DNA of 46,413 nucleotides. Origin: an uncultured bacterium (GTDB lineage: Bacteria; Bacillota; Clostridia; Lachnospirales; Lachnospiraceae). Below are positions 16,068 to 25,386 of the stretch, one piece after another. How positions within the stretch are numbered: position 1 is the first letter of the stretch; every line of letters begins with the position of its first letter. The notes below the pieces were generated by a model. The model had not been told where the DNA came from and did no database searches. It saw only the letters and a list, made by a program, of their open reading frames with translations. The translations under genes and the position numbers were made by a program. The DNA lies in assembly GCA_948467735.1 (NCBI GenBank), contig CAOKFN010000036.1:1-46413 (forward strand), written 5' to 3'.

Positions 16068-19000
16068 TCAAAGCCGATTCGATTTTGATAGGTTAAAATA
16101 GCTCTTTCCGGGCGGGCAGCTGCCGACAAAAGCCCTCTCGCCTATCTCCACGCCCTCCGGCAGACGGATTTCGGAAACCGCTCCGCAAAACCCAAAGGCT
16201 TCTTTTCCGATTCGCTTCACGGTGGACGGAATGCGTATGCTTTTTAAACTGCGGCATCGGTAAAACGCTCTCTCCGGTATTTCTTCCACGCCCTCCGGTA
16301 TCCATATTTCTTCCAGCGAAGTACAATTTTCAAAAGCCCTCGCCCCTATGCGCCGAAGCTTATCCGACAGCTCCACACGCCGCAGTGTGCCGCATCCGGA
16401 AAATGCCAGCTCCCCGATTTCCTCCACCTCCCCGGCCTGCCTGACCTCGCCAAGCCATTTGCACCCGGCAAAAGCACGTTTTCCGATTTTTTTCACCGTC
16501 TCCGGAAACGTTACCTGCGTCAGCAGGTTTCCGTCCTGAAAAGCCCCTTCCCCTATGGCTGTAATGCCATGGGCAAGGGTCAGTACCGAAATATTTCCGG
16601 TACACTCCACAAGCACTCCTTCCCCGTCCGTCTTAAAACAGTTCAGGCTGTCCGTCACGGCCTGTTTTGCCAGAGGCGACAGCTCTTTTTTCCGATCTTC
16701 GATTCCCGTAAACTTCACGCAGGAACCATCCGGCAGAATTATCTCCCGCAGATGGATACAGTTGCGGAAGGCATATTCTTCCACCCGCACCCGATCGGAC
16801 AAAAAACGTATCCTCTCTATTTCAAGACCGTTTGCGAACGCCCAGCCGCACACCAGACGGATATCCTCCGGAACCGTCACGGTCCCCCGGCAGCCGGAGC
16901 CGTCCAAGAGCATATCCTTTACCACCACAAGGGGCTGCTCCTCCACGCAGGATTCCTTCCTGCGCCGCTCATCCATCCATGCGGTTCCGTGAAACGCCCT
17001 CGCGCCGATATACTCCACGCTATCCGGAATTTCCACCTCCCGAAGCATCATCACATCCCGAAATACCTCTGCTTCTATCCTTCGGACACCCTCCGGGATT
17101 TTTACCTTTCGGGCTGCGCCCCGATAGCCGCGAAGCACTCCCTCTTCCTCTATCTCGAAACAACTCAGGGCGCTATGGAACAGAAGCCTTGCCGTCTCCG
17201 GAATCCGCTCCGAAAAAATATCTCCATAAGAATGCAGCGTCCATTCTCCGTCCCCATACACAACCTGCGAAAGAGCGGTACAGCCGGACAGCGCATATTC
17301 CCTCAGATATATCCCGCCCTCCAGAATAATTTTTTCCAAGCCGCAACAATCCTCAAAAGCATGCTCCCGCAGGCAGGCCCCATCCCTAAATTCCGCGGTT
17401 ATAAGACTTTCACATTGCTCAAACGCATATTCCTTCACCACATAAAGCCTGTGAAAATCAAAGCTTGTAAGCTTTTCGCAGCCGCTGAAGCAGAAAGCCT
17501 GCGCCGCCTTCGCATTTCCACAGACACATTCTTCCAGACTGGCGCATCCGGCAAAAAGTCTTTTCTGCAGCATGGACAGCTTCGGCAGAAACACCTTTTT
17601 CAGCGAGACGCATCCGGCAAAGGCCGACGGCCCCGCCTGCCATACGGCCCCAGCCGCCTCCCGCAGAGAGATACATTTTTCAAAGGCACGAGCGCCTATT
17701 TCCCGCAGCTTTTCCGGGAAATTCACGCTCTCCAGCCCGCTGCAGCCAAAAAAAGCTCCTTCTCCAATCCACTCAAGGCTCTCCGGCAGCACCAGCCTTG
17801 TTATCCTCCGATTTCCGGCAAAGGCATAAGGCCCAATTCCCACAGCGCCCTCCGGCAGAGACACTTCCCCGCCGCAGGCTTCTCCGGAGACCACGATATC
17901 GCCCACAATACAGCAGCCGCTTTCCCCCTCCCGTAAAAAACAAGTGTCCTCAAACGCTCTCTCCCCCATCCGCAGGCCGGCTCCCAGCCGGCTTCGTGTC
18001 AATGATACACAATGGGCCAAAGCCTCTTTCTCAATGATTTTTGCCTCTGCCAGATTCAGTCGGCGAAGCTTCCCGCATCGATAGAAAGCGCGTTCTCCTA
18101 TCTTCTGCCATGCCGGAAGGCATTCACCTATGGCAGATACCTCCTCCAGCGCGGCACAGCCTGAGAATACCTCCGCCTCCAGACGCCGGATTCCCGCAGG
18201 CAGCCACACCCGGCGAAGCCTCCTGCAGCCCTTACATGCGGCGGCGCCGATAGAACGGACGCCTTCCGGCAGGTGAAGCTCCGTCACCTTTTCATTTCCG
18301 TAAAAAGCGCCTCCGGCTACTATGCTCACCGATTCCGGAAGCCATACTTCCCCTTCCAGCTTCCTCCCATCCCAGAAGATACGCTCTTCTGCGGCTATTT
18401 TCTTCCGTTCTCCTTCCTGCCGCCCGGTTTCTTCCTGCCTTACTTCTGCTTCTTCCGCCTGCCGCCGTCCGGTTTCCTCCCATCTTCTCTCTGCTTCCTG
18501 CCGCCCGGCATCCTCTCGCTGCCGTATTGCCTGCCGCTTCCGCCATTCCTCGAGAAAAATCGTTCCTTCCCATGGATGTCTTCCCGCCGATTCCAGAGAC
18601 TGCGGCAGAACCACATGTTCCAGACTGACACAGCCATAAGCCAGCTTATCCGGAATATGGCGCACCCCTTCCTCCAATATCAGCGTTTTCAGCCTTCCGC
18701 AGTCTCCAAACACATCCTCCCCATACATCCTGCCCTTCAAACCATTTCCGTCGCCGCCCGATATCCGGACTCTGCGGACCCCGCTCTTTGCAAATGCCAG
18801 ACTCTTTACATAATCCGCCTTTGCCGGAAGACATACTTCCTTCAAACTGCCGCATCGATAAAAGGCCATCTCTCCAATCAAGTTCAGATTCTCGGGGAAC
18901 TGCACCTTTCGCAATGCGTCGCAGCCATAAAAGGCGCTCTCTCTAATCTCCGCAAGCGCCTCCGGAAACTGTACTTCCTGCAAAGCCCGGCAGTGCCGAA

Positions 19001-20360
19001 ACACTCTGGCTTCCAACGCAGCGATTTTAGAGGGCAGTCTGACATATCGCAGTTTCACGCAGCGTTCAAATGCTCCCGCACCGATTCGCTCCAATTTCTC
19101 CGGCAGTGAAATCGTCTGCAGCAACAGACAGCCCCGAAACGCTTCCGCGCCTATCTCCCGAAGGCTCTCGGGCAGAAAGACCTTATCAATGGTTTCATTT
19201 CCCGCAAATGCCTCCTCGGCAATCGAAGTGATTCCGTCCGGAACAATCACTCTGGTCTCCGCGCCCAGATATTTCAACAGTATGGTGCCGCTGAGCCTGA
19301 AATTCCCCAATACCTGTCTCTGTATGACACGCACCAATTCCGGAACCATGTCTGAATCTGTATTGCCTCCGCTGTCCGGAGTCGTATCCGATGCTCTTTT
19401 CCCGGCCACGTCCGGAATCACGTCCGAATCCAATCCCCTCTTCTCGGCCGAAACCTTTATTATCTTGGAGATGCCTTCAAAAACGTACTCCTCCCCATCG
19501 GAGGTCCTGACCGTCTTAAGGGAAGTACAGTTGCGGAACGCATCCTTATCTATTGTGACCCGCGTCCCTTCAAAGCTGACCTTTTCCAGACCAATGCAGT
19601 TGCGGAACGCCCGGCTTTCTATCCTTTTCAGAGATTTCGGAAGCTTTATGGACAGAATTCCCCTCATATCATAAAAGCAGCTCCTGCCCAGACTTTCTAT
19701 CCCCTCCGGCACCTCCACATGCTTGATATTGACCCGAAACCGAAGCAGACACCTGCCTTCCAGCTCCATCATCCGCAGAATATCCTCCACAATCAGACGC
19801 GCCAGCGGCGGCGCCTGAATTTCTCCTTGGACAGCCTCCACCACATTCGGCATACGGAAGCACTCTCCATCCGGAAAAGAAATTTCCGTTACCCTCCCGC
19901 AGCCGGTAAAAACATCACAGATACAGCCCGCCTCTAAATCCCGCGATATTTCAAGTCTTTCCAGCAATATTCCGTTTGCGAACGCCTGCGTCCCCAGCCT
20001 CTTCACACCGGGTATCCGCACCTGAGTCATGCTGTCGCAATATAAAAACGCGCAGTCTCCCAATTCCTCCACGGAGGCCGGCAGAACGGCCTGTTTCAGC
20101 TCATGGCAGCGATGAAACGCATAAGGCCCGATATACGCCGTCCCCTCCGGAATCTCCACAAATTCCAGCCTCCGACAGCCCTTAAAAGCGTCTCCCATGA
20201 TACGGCGAAGCCCCGACGGCAGAATCACTTTTTTCAGGGACACACATCCTTTGAACGCCCCTTCTCCTATGGTATGTATCCCTTCCGGAACCGTGATTTC
20301 TTCTTCTCTTCCTGTATACTTTTCTAATATACCGTCTTTTACTTGATAATATTCTGCCAT
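16068..20360 (-). CDS. Giant BspA-like leucine-rich repeat (LRR_5) protein
   Basis: A 1430-residue protein made almost entirely of LRR_5 units (pattern IGxxAFxxCxxLxxVxLPxxL). About eight blocks each begin with a short non-repeat lead (such as DGILEKYTGRE or GVLRGYRGAA) followed by VPEGIxxIGxxAF, so it looks like serial duplication of a larger module. A highly charged Arg/Glu/Gln helix interrupts it near residues 600-660. There is no signal peptide, membrane segment or sorting signal, unlike surface BspA proteins, so it may be cytosolic or exported by an unknown route. GAGGAAGG precedes the ATG. It follows the dus gene by 73 bp and precedes the Imm51-like gene. Confidence 0.85.
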   Translation of the reverse strand: MAEYYQVKDGILEKYTGREEEITVPEGIHTIGEGAFKGCVSLKKVILPSGLRRIMGDAFKGCRRLEFVEIPEGTAYIGPYAFHRCHELKQAVLPASVEELGDCAFLYCDSMTQVRIPGVKRLGTQAFANGILLERLEISRDLEAGCICDVFTGCGRVTEISFPDGECFRMPNVVEAVQGEIQAPPLARLIVEDILRMMELEGRCLLRFRVNIKHVEVPEGIESLGRSCFYDMRGILSIKLPKSLKRIESRAFRNCIGLEKVSFEGTRVTIDKDAFRNCTSLKTVRTSDGEEYVFEGISKIIKVSAEKRGLDSDVIPDVAGKRASDTTPDSGGNTDSDMVPELVRVIQRQVLGNFRLSGTILLKYLGAETRVIVPDGITSIAEEAFAGNETIDKVFLPESLREIGAEAFRGCLLLQTISLPEKLERIGAGAFERCVKLRYVRLPSKIAALEARVFRHCRALQEVQFPEALAEIRESAFYGCDALRKVQFPENLNLIGEMAFYRCGSLKEVCLPAKADYVKSLAFAKSGVRRVRISGGDGNGLKGRMYGEDVFGDCGRLKTLILEEGVRHIPDKLAYGCVSLEHVVLPQSLESAGRHPWEGTIFLEEWRKRQAIRQREDAGRQEAERRWEETGRRQAEEAEVRQEETGRQEGERKKIAAEERIFWDGRKLEGEVWLPESVSIVAGGAFYGNEKVTELHLPEGVRSIGAAACKGCRRLRRVWLPAGIRRLEAEVFSGCAALEEVSAIGECLPAWQKIGERAFYRCGKLRRLNLAEAKIIEKEALAHCVSLTRSRLGAGLRMGERAFEDTCFLREGESGCCIVGDIVVSGEACGGEVSLPEGAVGIGPYAFAGNRRITRLVLPESLEWIGEGAFFGCSGLESVNFPEKLREIGARAFEKCISLREAAGAVWQAGPSAFAGCVSLKKVFLPKLSMLQKRLFAGCASLEECVCGNAKAAQAFCFSGCEKLTSFDFHRLYVVKEYAFEQCESLITAEFRDGACLREHAFEDCCGLEKIILEGGIYLREYALSGCTALSQVVYGDGEWTLHSYGDIFSERIPETARLLFHSALSCFEIEEEGVLRGYRGAARKVKIPEGVRRIEAEVFRDVMMLREVEIPDSVEYIGARAFHGTAWMDERRRKESCVEEQPLVVVKDMLLDGSGCRGTVTVPEDIRLVCGWAFANGLEIERIRFLSDRVRVEEYAFRNCIHLREIILPDGSCVKFTGIEDRKKELSPLAKQAVTDSLNCFKTDGEGVLVECTGNISVLTLAHGITAIGEGAFQDGNLLTQVTFPETVKKIGKRAFAGCKWLGEVRQAGEVEEIGELAFSGCGTLRRVELSDKLRRIGARAFENCTSLEEIWIPEGVEEIPERAFYRCRSLKSIRIPSTVKRIGKEAFGFCGAVSEIRLPEGVEIGERAFVGSCPPGKSYFNLSKSNRL

Positions 20361-20433
20361 GCACCCTTCCTCGTTTTCCGCTTCCCCGCCCGGATACGGA
20401 ATTCTATAAAATACCCCTTTACTCTGCTTCTAC

Positions 20434-21378
20434 CTATGGCAGAAAAATCAACGCCGCCGCTTCCCGCAGTTCCTCCGGACTCCCGCTCCGGAACATCCGT
20501 TCCTTATACCGCTTCGTCCCCTTTCGCTTCTTCATCATATAACCGGCAAGTCTTTTGATATATCCCAGCGTAAAAGTCTCATCATAATACCTCATGGTTA
20601 ATTCCATCTGCTCCATCAAAATCTGATACGCCGTCTTCTCACAGGGCTTCCCGGTCAGCTCGCTGAAAATAAAAGGATTCTCCAATCCGTAACGCGCCAG
20701 CATCACTCCGTCCGCTCCTGTCTGCTCCATCATCCTCCCGGCGTCCTCCGCGGAGAATATCCCCCCATTGGCAATGACAGGTATGGACACCGCCGCCTTT
20801 GCCAAGGCAATTTCTCGCGCATAGGGTTTTCCGTCATACATCATGCTGCGGCTCCTGCCATGAATGGTAATCATATCCGCCCCCGCCGCTTCGCACATAC
20901 GCGCAAATTCCGCCGTAAACATATCGTCTTCCCGAATTCCGGTGCGGCATTTCACCGTCACCACTTTCCCGCTCCTCTTACAGCCCCGGATTATCGCCGC
21001 CGCTCTCTTCCAGTCCAGCATCAGCGCGCTGCCCTCGCCGCTCTTGAACACATTGGGAACCGGACAGCCCATATTGATATCTATCACGTCAAATTCCTTC
21101 AACAGCCCGCTTCCCGCCATTTCCTCCATTACCGCCGGAATGCCTCCCAGAAGCTGAACCGCTTTTATCTTTTCCTCTTTAGCGGTAACAAGCAGACGCT
21201 TTGTGGCCCTGTCTTCATATTTCAGCGCATTGGCGCTGCACATTTCCGTAAAGCACAGCCCCGCTCCCAGCTCGTATGCCAGCATCCGAAAGGGATAACA
21301 GGTATATCCTGCAAGGGGAGCCATCAGTACGTTGGACGGCAGAAGCAGACCCCCAAGCCGAATTTTCTTTATCTCCAT
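20434..21378 (-). CDS. tRNA-dihydrouridine synthase
   Basis: A 314-residue FMN-dependent enzyme reducing uridines in tRNA D-loops. Family motifs in order are LMAPLAGYT near residue 19, the active-site Cys in DINMGCPVPN, VKCRTGI, TIHGRSRS and PVIANGGIFS, all diagnostic of the DusB/Dus TIM-barrel. The length is normal. GAGAGGATG lies upstream of the ATG. It is upstream of the LRR gene in the same direction, but the functions look unrelated. Which Dus subtype (B or C like) cannot be fixed by eye. Confidence 0.93.
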   Translation of the reverse strand: MEIKKIRLGGLLLPSNVLMAPLAGYTCYPFRMLAYELGAGLCFTEMCSANALKYEDRATKRLLVTAKEEKIKAVQLLGGIPAVMEEMAGSGLLKEFDVIDINMGCPVPNVFKSGEGSALMLDWKRAAAIIRGCKRSGKVVTVKCRTGIREDDMFTAEFARMCEAAGADMITIHGRSRSMMYDGKPYAREIALAKAAVSIPVIANGGIFSAEDAGRMMEQTGADGVMLARYGLENPFIFSELTGKPCEKTAYQILMEQMELTMRYYDETFTLGYIKRLAGYMMKKRKGTKRYKERMFRSGSPEELREAAALIFLP

Positions 21379-21423
21379 AAAACATCCTCTCCCCGTCAGC
21401 TTCCTTACATCCGAACGTATATT

Positions 21424-21744
21424 CTAGCGGCATGCCGGAAAAACCATGGTACAATTTTCTATGTCATCCGCATCCTTTTCGGAAATATAGATTTCCGCAG
21501 ACTGTGATAGATCATTTTCCAGAAACATTTCTTCCCGAAATAATTTCAAAACCAAGGGGTATTCTTCTTCCGCCGACTCTACGGCAAGCCAGATTCCCAT
21601 TGCTCCGTCATCAAAATAATCATAGCCGTTGTCCCGTATCCTGCCGTCGGAAATCTCCTCGATGCGGTCCGGAACACGATACCGCAGATCCGCGTCCGGA
21701 TTTTTCAGCTTCTCGGGAAACAGTTTCACAACAATCGTCTGCAT
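21424..21744 (-). CDS. Small protein of unknown function
   Basis: A soluble acidic protein of 106 residues. It begins MQTIVVKLFPEKL at 21744 after GGAGAGGA; an in-frame extension to 21843 has no ribosome binding site. Visible features are RIRDNGYDYFDDGAMGIWL and a conserved-looking LVLKLFREE. I do not recognise the family. It sits behind a good minus-strand promoter (21846-21874) and 45 bp before the dus gene, so it may lead that unit. The size and composition would also suit an immunity-type protein, but nothing shows it. Confidence 0.6.
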   Translation of the reverse strand: MQTIVVKLFPEKLKNPDADLRYRVPDRIEEISDGRIRDNGYDYFDDGAMGIWLAVESAEEEYPLVLKLFREEMFLENDLSQSAEIYISEKDADDIENCTMVFPACR

Positions 21745-21845
21745 ATTTTTTTCCTCTCCATATTCCAAATTTTTACGAAATCCATCTTTTCCATCATTGA
21801 TACTAACGGCCTCAAGGGTTTGCCAAGCCATCCCGCTTATCAAAT

Positions 21846-21874
21846 AGTATAGTCTCTTTTGCCGTTGAAGTAAA
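21846..21874 (-). promoter_or_regulatory. Sigma-A-like promoter for the leftward dus/LRR unit
   Basis: On the minus strand TTTACT (21874-21869) and TATACT (21851-21846) are 17 bp apart, about 100 bp upstream of the start codon at 21744. Four or five of six bases match consensus in each box. Confidence 0.6.
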
Positions 21875-22018
21875 TATCAATATTGCTTGAGCTGCCCTAT
21901 TTTTTCAATCGACGCTCCTGAACCCCGCATCAAAAATATTTCTTATAAACGGCGCATCACAATGATGAGCCGCTCATTCCCTAAGAGCGTATCTTAATGC
22001 AAAAATTCATCTTTTTTC

Positions 22019-22047
22019 TTGTATCTTGTGCATTCTCTATGTATAAT
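22019..22047 (+). promoter_or_regulatory. Sigma-A-like promoter for the methyltransferase gene
   Basis: TTGTAT (22019-22024), 17 bp, then TATAAT (22042-22047). Transcription would start near 22054. The promoter faces away from the dus promoter, so 21846-22047 is a divergent control region; nothing else is seen in it apart from small ATGAGC/GCTCAT inverted repeats near 21964-21977. Confidence 0.7.
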
Positions 22048-22164
22048 AGATTCATGAGCGGCAGGATTTGACACTCTGACAGCGCATTAATCTTGCAGTA
22101 CAGTTATTTTGTGACAGTTCCCAAAGAAAGGAAACGGGAGAAACGCATCCTCCCGATCAATACG

Positions 22165-23394
22165 ATGGCAAGACAATCTGACAATCACGAAGAAGTATTA
22201 AAATTTCTACATCAGTATATGGAGAATTATCATCTCAGCGATAACTCAAATGTGTATAAAGCTGAGATCGAAAAAGCAATACGTCTGCTGGAGGAAAAAG
22301 AGCCCGGCCTTATTTGTTATGTCAGCGAAATATATATCCTTCAAGGAGCGCTTGTGATAGCTCATGAAAATTCAAAATGTCTTTTGGTCTCATGGACCGA
22401 AAGGGCGGCAAGGGAGCTATTGCGCCATCTGCCGGCCCATAGGCAGTTCCTGTGCTATTTTGATGAAATTTACAGGGGCGTCATAAACGAATATCTGCAC
22501 GGCACATCCGATGAGATACAAATGTATCAAACGGAAGGTATGAGAATTGGGGATATTCAGAAGCGCGGTCTTCAAACCGGTTCTTCTAAAGAAAAAATCA
22601 TTTATTCCAAAAAAGATGAAACTGCCGCCGAATTCAGACAGTACAACACTCTAAAAGAACGAATTAACAGCGGAACATACATTATTGAAGGAATGCTGTT
22701 GGTAGAACGGGCACTGAAGGACGGACTTCCGGTAGAAAAAGTGGTATATAGCGATAGCATGGATGAGGGAAGCCGCAATCATATCGCACAGCTCTGCCAA
22801 AAGAACGAGTGTGCATATTATAGAGCTTCCTCGGGTCTCATGGCGGCAATGACGGCAGCACATCCGACTCCGGAAATTATCTGCAGCGTAAGAATCAAGG
22901 TTTTAAATCAGAAAGACTTGATTATTACCGGCGGCAGGAATTTTTTTCTTGTCTTAGACGGAATATCGAACCCGGATAATCTTGGCATGGTTCTCAGAAC
23001 TGCGGATGCGGCGGGAGTCCACGCTGTTATTTTGTTGAGTAATTCCACACACTTTTTAAATAAAAACGCCATACGGGGGGCGAGGGGAGCCGTGGGAAGA
23101 ATCCCCATCTATTTTTCTTCGGATGATGATGAGCTTATGGCGAAGCTAAAACGCAAGGAGTTTAAGATTTTTGGCACCAGCGCCAAATTTAATTCCAACA
23201 GCTTTTATCATCTGGATTACGACAATCACAATAACGCAATCGTAATCGGAAATGAAAGCAGCGGCGTCAGGAGAGAGATACTTGAACAATGCACCGACTA
23301 CGTTAAGATACCCATGGCGGAGGGACAATCGTCTTTAAATATTGCGGTGGCGTCCGCATTGATGATGTATGAATATGTCAGAATGTTTTATTAA
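22165..23394 (+). CDS. SpoU/TrmH-family RNA 2'-O-methyltransferase with extra N-terminal domain
   Basis: A SAM-dependent methyltransferase of the SPOUT class acting on rRNA or tRNA ribose. The last 220 residues carry the three family motifs: DGISNPDNLGMVLRTADAAG (motif 1), IVIGNESSGVRREI (motif 2) and IPMAEGQSSLNIAVASAL (motif 3). Before it is an RNA-binding substrate domain (INSGTYIIEGMLLVERAL). The first 140 or so residues (YVSEIYILQGALVIAHE, then LLVSWTERAARELL) form an added domain, perhaps acetyltransferase-like, that I cannot assign. The start is uncertain: the ATG at 22165 and a TTG at 22093 both lack a ribosome binding site. Confidence 0.82.
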   Translation: MARQSDNHEEVLKFLHQYMENYHLSDNSNVYKAEIEKAIRLLEEKEPGLICYVSEIYILQGALVIAHENSKCLLVSWTERAARELLRHLPAHRQFLCYFDEIYRGVINEYLHGTSDEIQMYQTEGMRIGDIQKRGLQTGSSKEKIIYSKKDETAAEFRQYNTLKERINSGTYIIEGMLLVERALKDGLPVEKVVYSDSMDEGSRNHIAQLCQKNECAYYRASSGLMAAMTAAHPTPEIICSVRIKVLNQKDLIITGGRNFFLVLDGISNPDNLGMVLRTADAAGVHAVILLSNSTHFLNKNAIRGARGAVGRIPIYFSSDDDELMAKLKRKEFKIFGTSAKFNSNSFYHLDYDNHNNAIVIGNESSGVRREILEQCTDYVKIPMAEGQSSLNIAVASALMMYEYVRMFY

Positions 23395-23438
23395 ATTTCT
23401 CTTTCCTTTTTTCGTCTTTTGTGTTATAGTAAAAATAT

Positions 23439-23512
23439 GGAAGCATAGCTCAGCTGGGATGAGCGCTCGCCTGACTAGCGGGAGGCCAAGGGTTCGAGCC
23501 CCTTTGCTTCCA
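23439..23512 (+). tRNA. tRNA-Val(GAC), with U at position 37
   Basis: A full cloverleaf: acceptor GGAAGCA/TGCTTCC (7 bp), D-stem GCTC/GAGC, anticodon stem CTCGC/GCGGG, T-stem AAGGG/CCCTT with loop TTCGAGC, discriminator A. The anticodon loop is CTGACTA, giving anticodon GAC (valine). Position 37 is U, where a purine is usual. CCA is not encoded, and a run of seven T directly follows. TATAGT at 23425-23430 is a good -10 box. Confidence 0.85.
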
Positions 23513-23591
23513 TTTTTTTATTGCTGCGGGAAAAGCGCCAAAGCCTTGGCGCGAAAAAGCATATTACATTGCGGCGGTTACAGGAGGCAGA

Positions 23592-24305
23592 ATGAACGGA
23601 AAGCAAAACAGCGCAGGAAATAGATACTGGAAAAGCGATCTGCACACCCACACCTGCGCCAGCGGTCATGGCACGAATGACAGAATTACCGACTTGGCGA
23701 AGGAAGCGGCAAAACGGCGGATGGAATTGCTGGGAATCAGCGACCATGGCCCTGCCAGCCCCGGAAGCGCCGGACTGTCTTATTTCCGCAGTCTCATCCT
23801 ATGTGAACGCCGCCGTTTCGGGATTCGCCTGCTCTATGGCGCCGAGGCCGATATTCTGGATACGGAAGGGAATCTGGATATTCCCGATGATATTCTGAAT
23901 ACCTTGGATTACTGCATTATCAGTATGCACCGCCCTATCTATACCTCCGGTTCCGCCGCCGAAAATACCAAAGCCTACATCCGCGCCATGAGACATCCCA
24001 ATGTGAAAATCCTCGGACATTGTGACGATTCCCGCTTTCCCGTGGATTATCGGGAGCTTGTGGAAGCGGCTCTTTCTCTGGGCGTAACGCCGGAGCTTAA
24101 CAATGTTTCCCTTCTGCCGGACAGCTATCGGAAGGACTGCCGCACAAATGCCGTTCGGATGCTGCAGGTCTGCGAAACGCTCTCCTGCCCCATTGTGCTG
24201 TCCAGCGACAGTCACGGCCGGGAACATATCGGAGAAGTGGCGGAGGCTTGGAAGCTTATGGAAGAACTTGATTTTCCACAGGACTTGATTCTTCGGAAGC
24301 TTTAA
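23592..24305 (+). CDS. PHP-domain phosphoesterase/hydrolase (YcdX-like)
   Basis: A 237-residue metal-dependent phosphatase-type hydrolase of the PHP superfamily. The metal ligands appear in order: DLHTHTCASGHG near residue 17, ISDHGP, GAEAD, ISMHRP, GHCDD and SSDSHGREHIGE, the pattern of the trinuclear-zinc YcdX branch. AGGAGG lies just before the ATG. It follows the tRNA gene and ends at a strong bidirectional hairpin, so it is probably a single-gene unit. A small GCGCCAA/TTGGCGC hairpin sits in its leader at 23535-23552. The physiological substrate is unknown. Confidence 0.88.
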   Translation: MNGKQNSAGNRYWKSDLHTHTCASGHGTNDRITDLAKEAAKRRMELLGISDHGPASPGSAGLSYFRSLILCERRRFGIRLLYGAEADILDTEGNLDIPDDILNTLDYCIISMHRPIYTSGSAAENTKAYIRAMRHPNVKILGHCDDSRFPVDYRELVEAALSLGVTPELNNVSLLPDSYRKDCRTNAVRMLQVCETLSCPIVLSSDSHGREHIGEVAEAWKLMEELDFPQDLILRKL

Positions 24306-24311
24306 ACATAC

Positions 24312-24353
24312 AAAGAACTGCTGCAAAATATGATGTTTTTGCAGCAGTTCTTT
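24312..24353. terminator. Bidirectional terminator between the PHP gene and rhaD
   Basis: AAGAACTGCTGCAAAA (from 24313) pairs with TTTTTGCAGCAGTTCTT (to about 24352) around a short loop, making a 16-bp stem with A/T flanks on both sides. It can end transcription of the plus-strand PHP gene and of the minus-strand rhamnose genes. Nothing else is seen between it and the rhaD stop at 24464. Confidence 0.85.
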
Positions 24354-24463
24354 TGCGTTCCTCCCATCATGCGGCACCGCCATGGGCACAAACAATTTAT
24401 GAACACCCAAACATGCGAAAACAATTAGAACCTGCCGCTTTCCGCACTAAGCCCCTTACATCC

Positions 24464-25324
24464 TCAGCAGTACAAATCATCCTCCGAGTGATACTCCAGA
24501 ATCTCCTCATTCAGCTTCACGCCAAAATCCTTTCCGATATCCCGAAGATTGTCATCCGTAATCATCTGTCTGGGCGCTCTGCCGCCTGTGGCCGAGAGTG
24601 CGATGGATGCAATCTGAGCCGCTTTCTCAATGGTATGCATCAAACCGAACGCAGTATCGAAATCGGGGCCGGATACAAACAATCCATGGAATGCCCAGAT
24701 GGCGGCGTCGTATTTTTCCATAAGGACGCAGGTTGCCCTTGCAATCTCAGGGCCGCCGGGAACCATCCACGGCACTACGCCCACGCCGCCGGGAAATACC
24801 ACGCAGCACTCCGTAGCGCTCTTCCAAAGCATTTTGGTAAATACCTCCGACTTCAAAGGAAGCACATAGGTCAGCGCAATCACATAGGGAGTATGGGCAT
24901 GATAAATCACACGATTTGCTCCGTTTGTGACGCGTTTTCTCACGGAATGATTCATAAAATGGGTGGGAAACTCACTGGTGGGCCTGCCGCCGTTTTCCAG
25001 TCCCCATACAATGCGGTAGGCGTCGCCCGTATTGCTGATTTCCACAATACAAATACTGTTTTGAGGCTCCAAGCCCACGTTCTGCAGGAACTTGCCGCTG
25101 CCTGTGGAGATAAAATATTCTCCTGCCAGATTATCCGCCTGTACGCCAAGCTTTACCCAAGGCCCCGCCTGCGCTTTGAAATAAGGACGGCATTCTGCCA
25201 CTTCCTCTTCTTTCATTCGGTAAGTCAGGTTTCCGCCGTTTCTCTCATGCCAGCCCTGTCTCACGCCGTCATGGCACATGCGGATATATTCTTCCATTAC
25301 CTTTACGCCAAATATATTATTCAT
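24464..25324 (-). CDS. rhaD: Rhamnulose-1-phosphate aldolase
   Basis: A 286-residue class II zinc aldolase splitting L-rhamnulose 1-phosphate into dihydroxyacetone phosphate and L-lactaldehyde. Motifs: NGGNLTYRM near residue 30, the metal-binding His pair in YHAHTPYVIALTYVLP, and AFHGLFVSG with the third His. The length fits RhaD rather than the shorter FucA/AraD enzymes. AGGAGG is placed well before the ATG. It is the last gene of the rhamnose run, 357 bp after rhaA, a gap filled largely by a 19-bp repeat array. Confidence 0.93.
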   Translation of the reverse strand: MNNIFGVKVMEEYIRMCHDGVRQGWHERNGGNLTYRMKEEEVAECRPYFKAQAGPWVKLGVQADNLAGEYFISTGSGKFLQNVGLEPQNSICIVEISNTGDAYRIVWGLENGGRPTSEFPTHFMNHSVRKRVTNGANRVIYHAHTPYVIALTYVLPLKSEVFTKMLWKSATECCVVFPGGVGVVPWMVPGGPEIARATCVLMEKYDAAIWAFHGLFVSGPDFDTAFGLMHTIEKAAQIASIALSATGGRAPRQMITDDNLRDIGKDFGVKLNEEILEYHSEDDLYC

Positions 25325-25386
25325 TTTCTACCTCCTGCCCGCCATACGGGCCGATCCCTCATTGAAAAGCCTATTCCTTTATTCCC

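Noticed and set aside
16569..17936. A 455-residue open frame on the plus strand opposite the LRR gene
   Set aside because: The repeat structure and codon bias of the LRR gene keep the opposite frame open; its translation is low-complexity and matches no family.
23475..23747. A minus-strand frame ending in a KGLEPLASR sequence
   Set aside because: This peptide is a well-known artefact of translating the complement of a tRNA gene.
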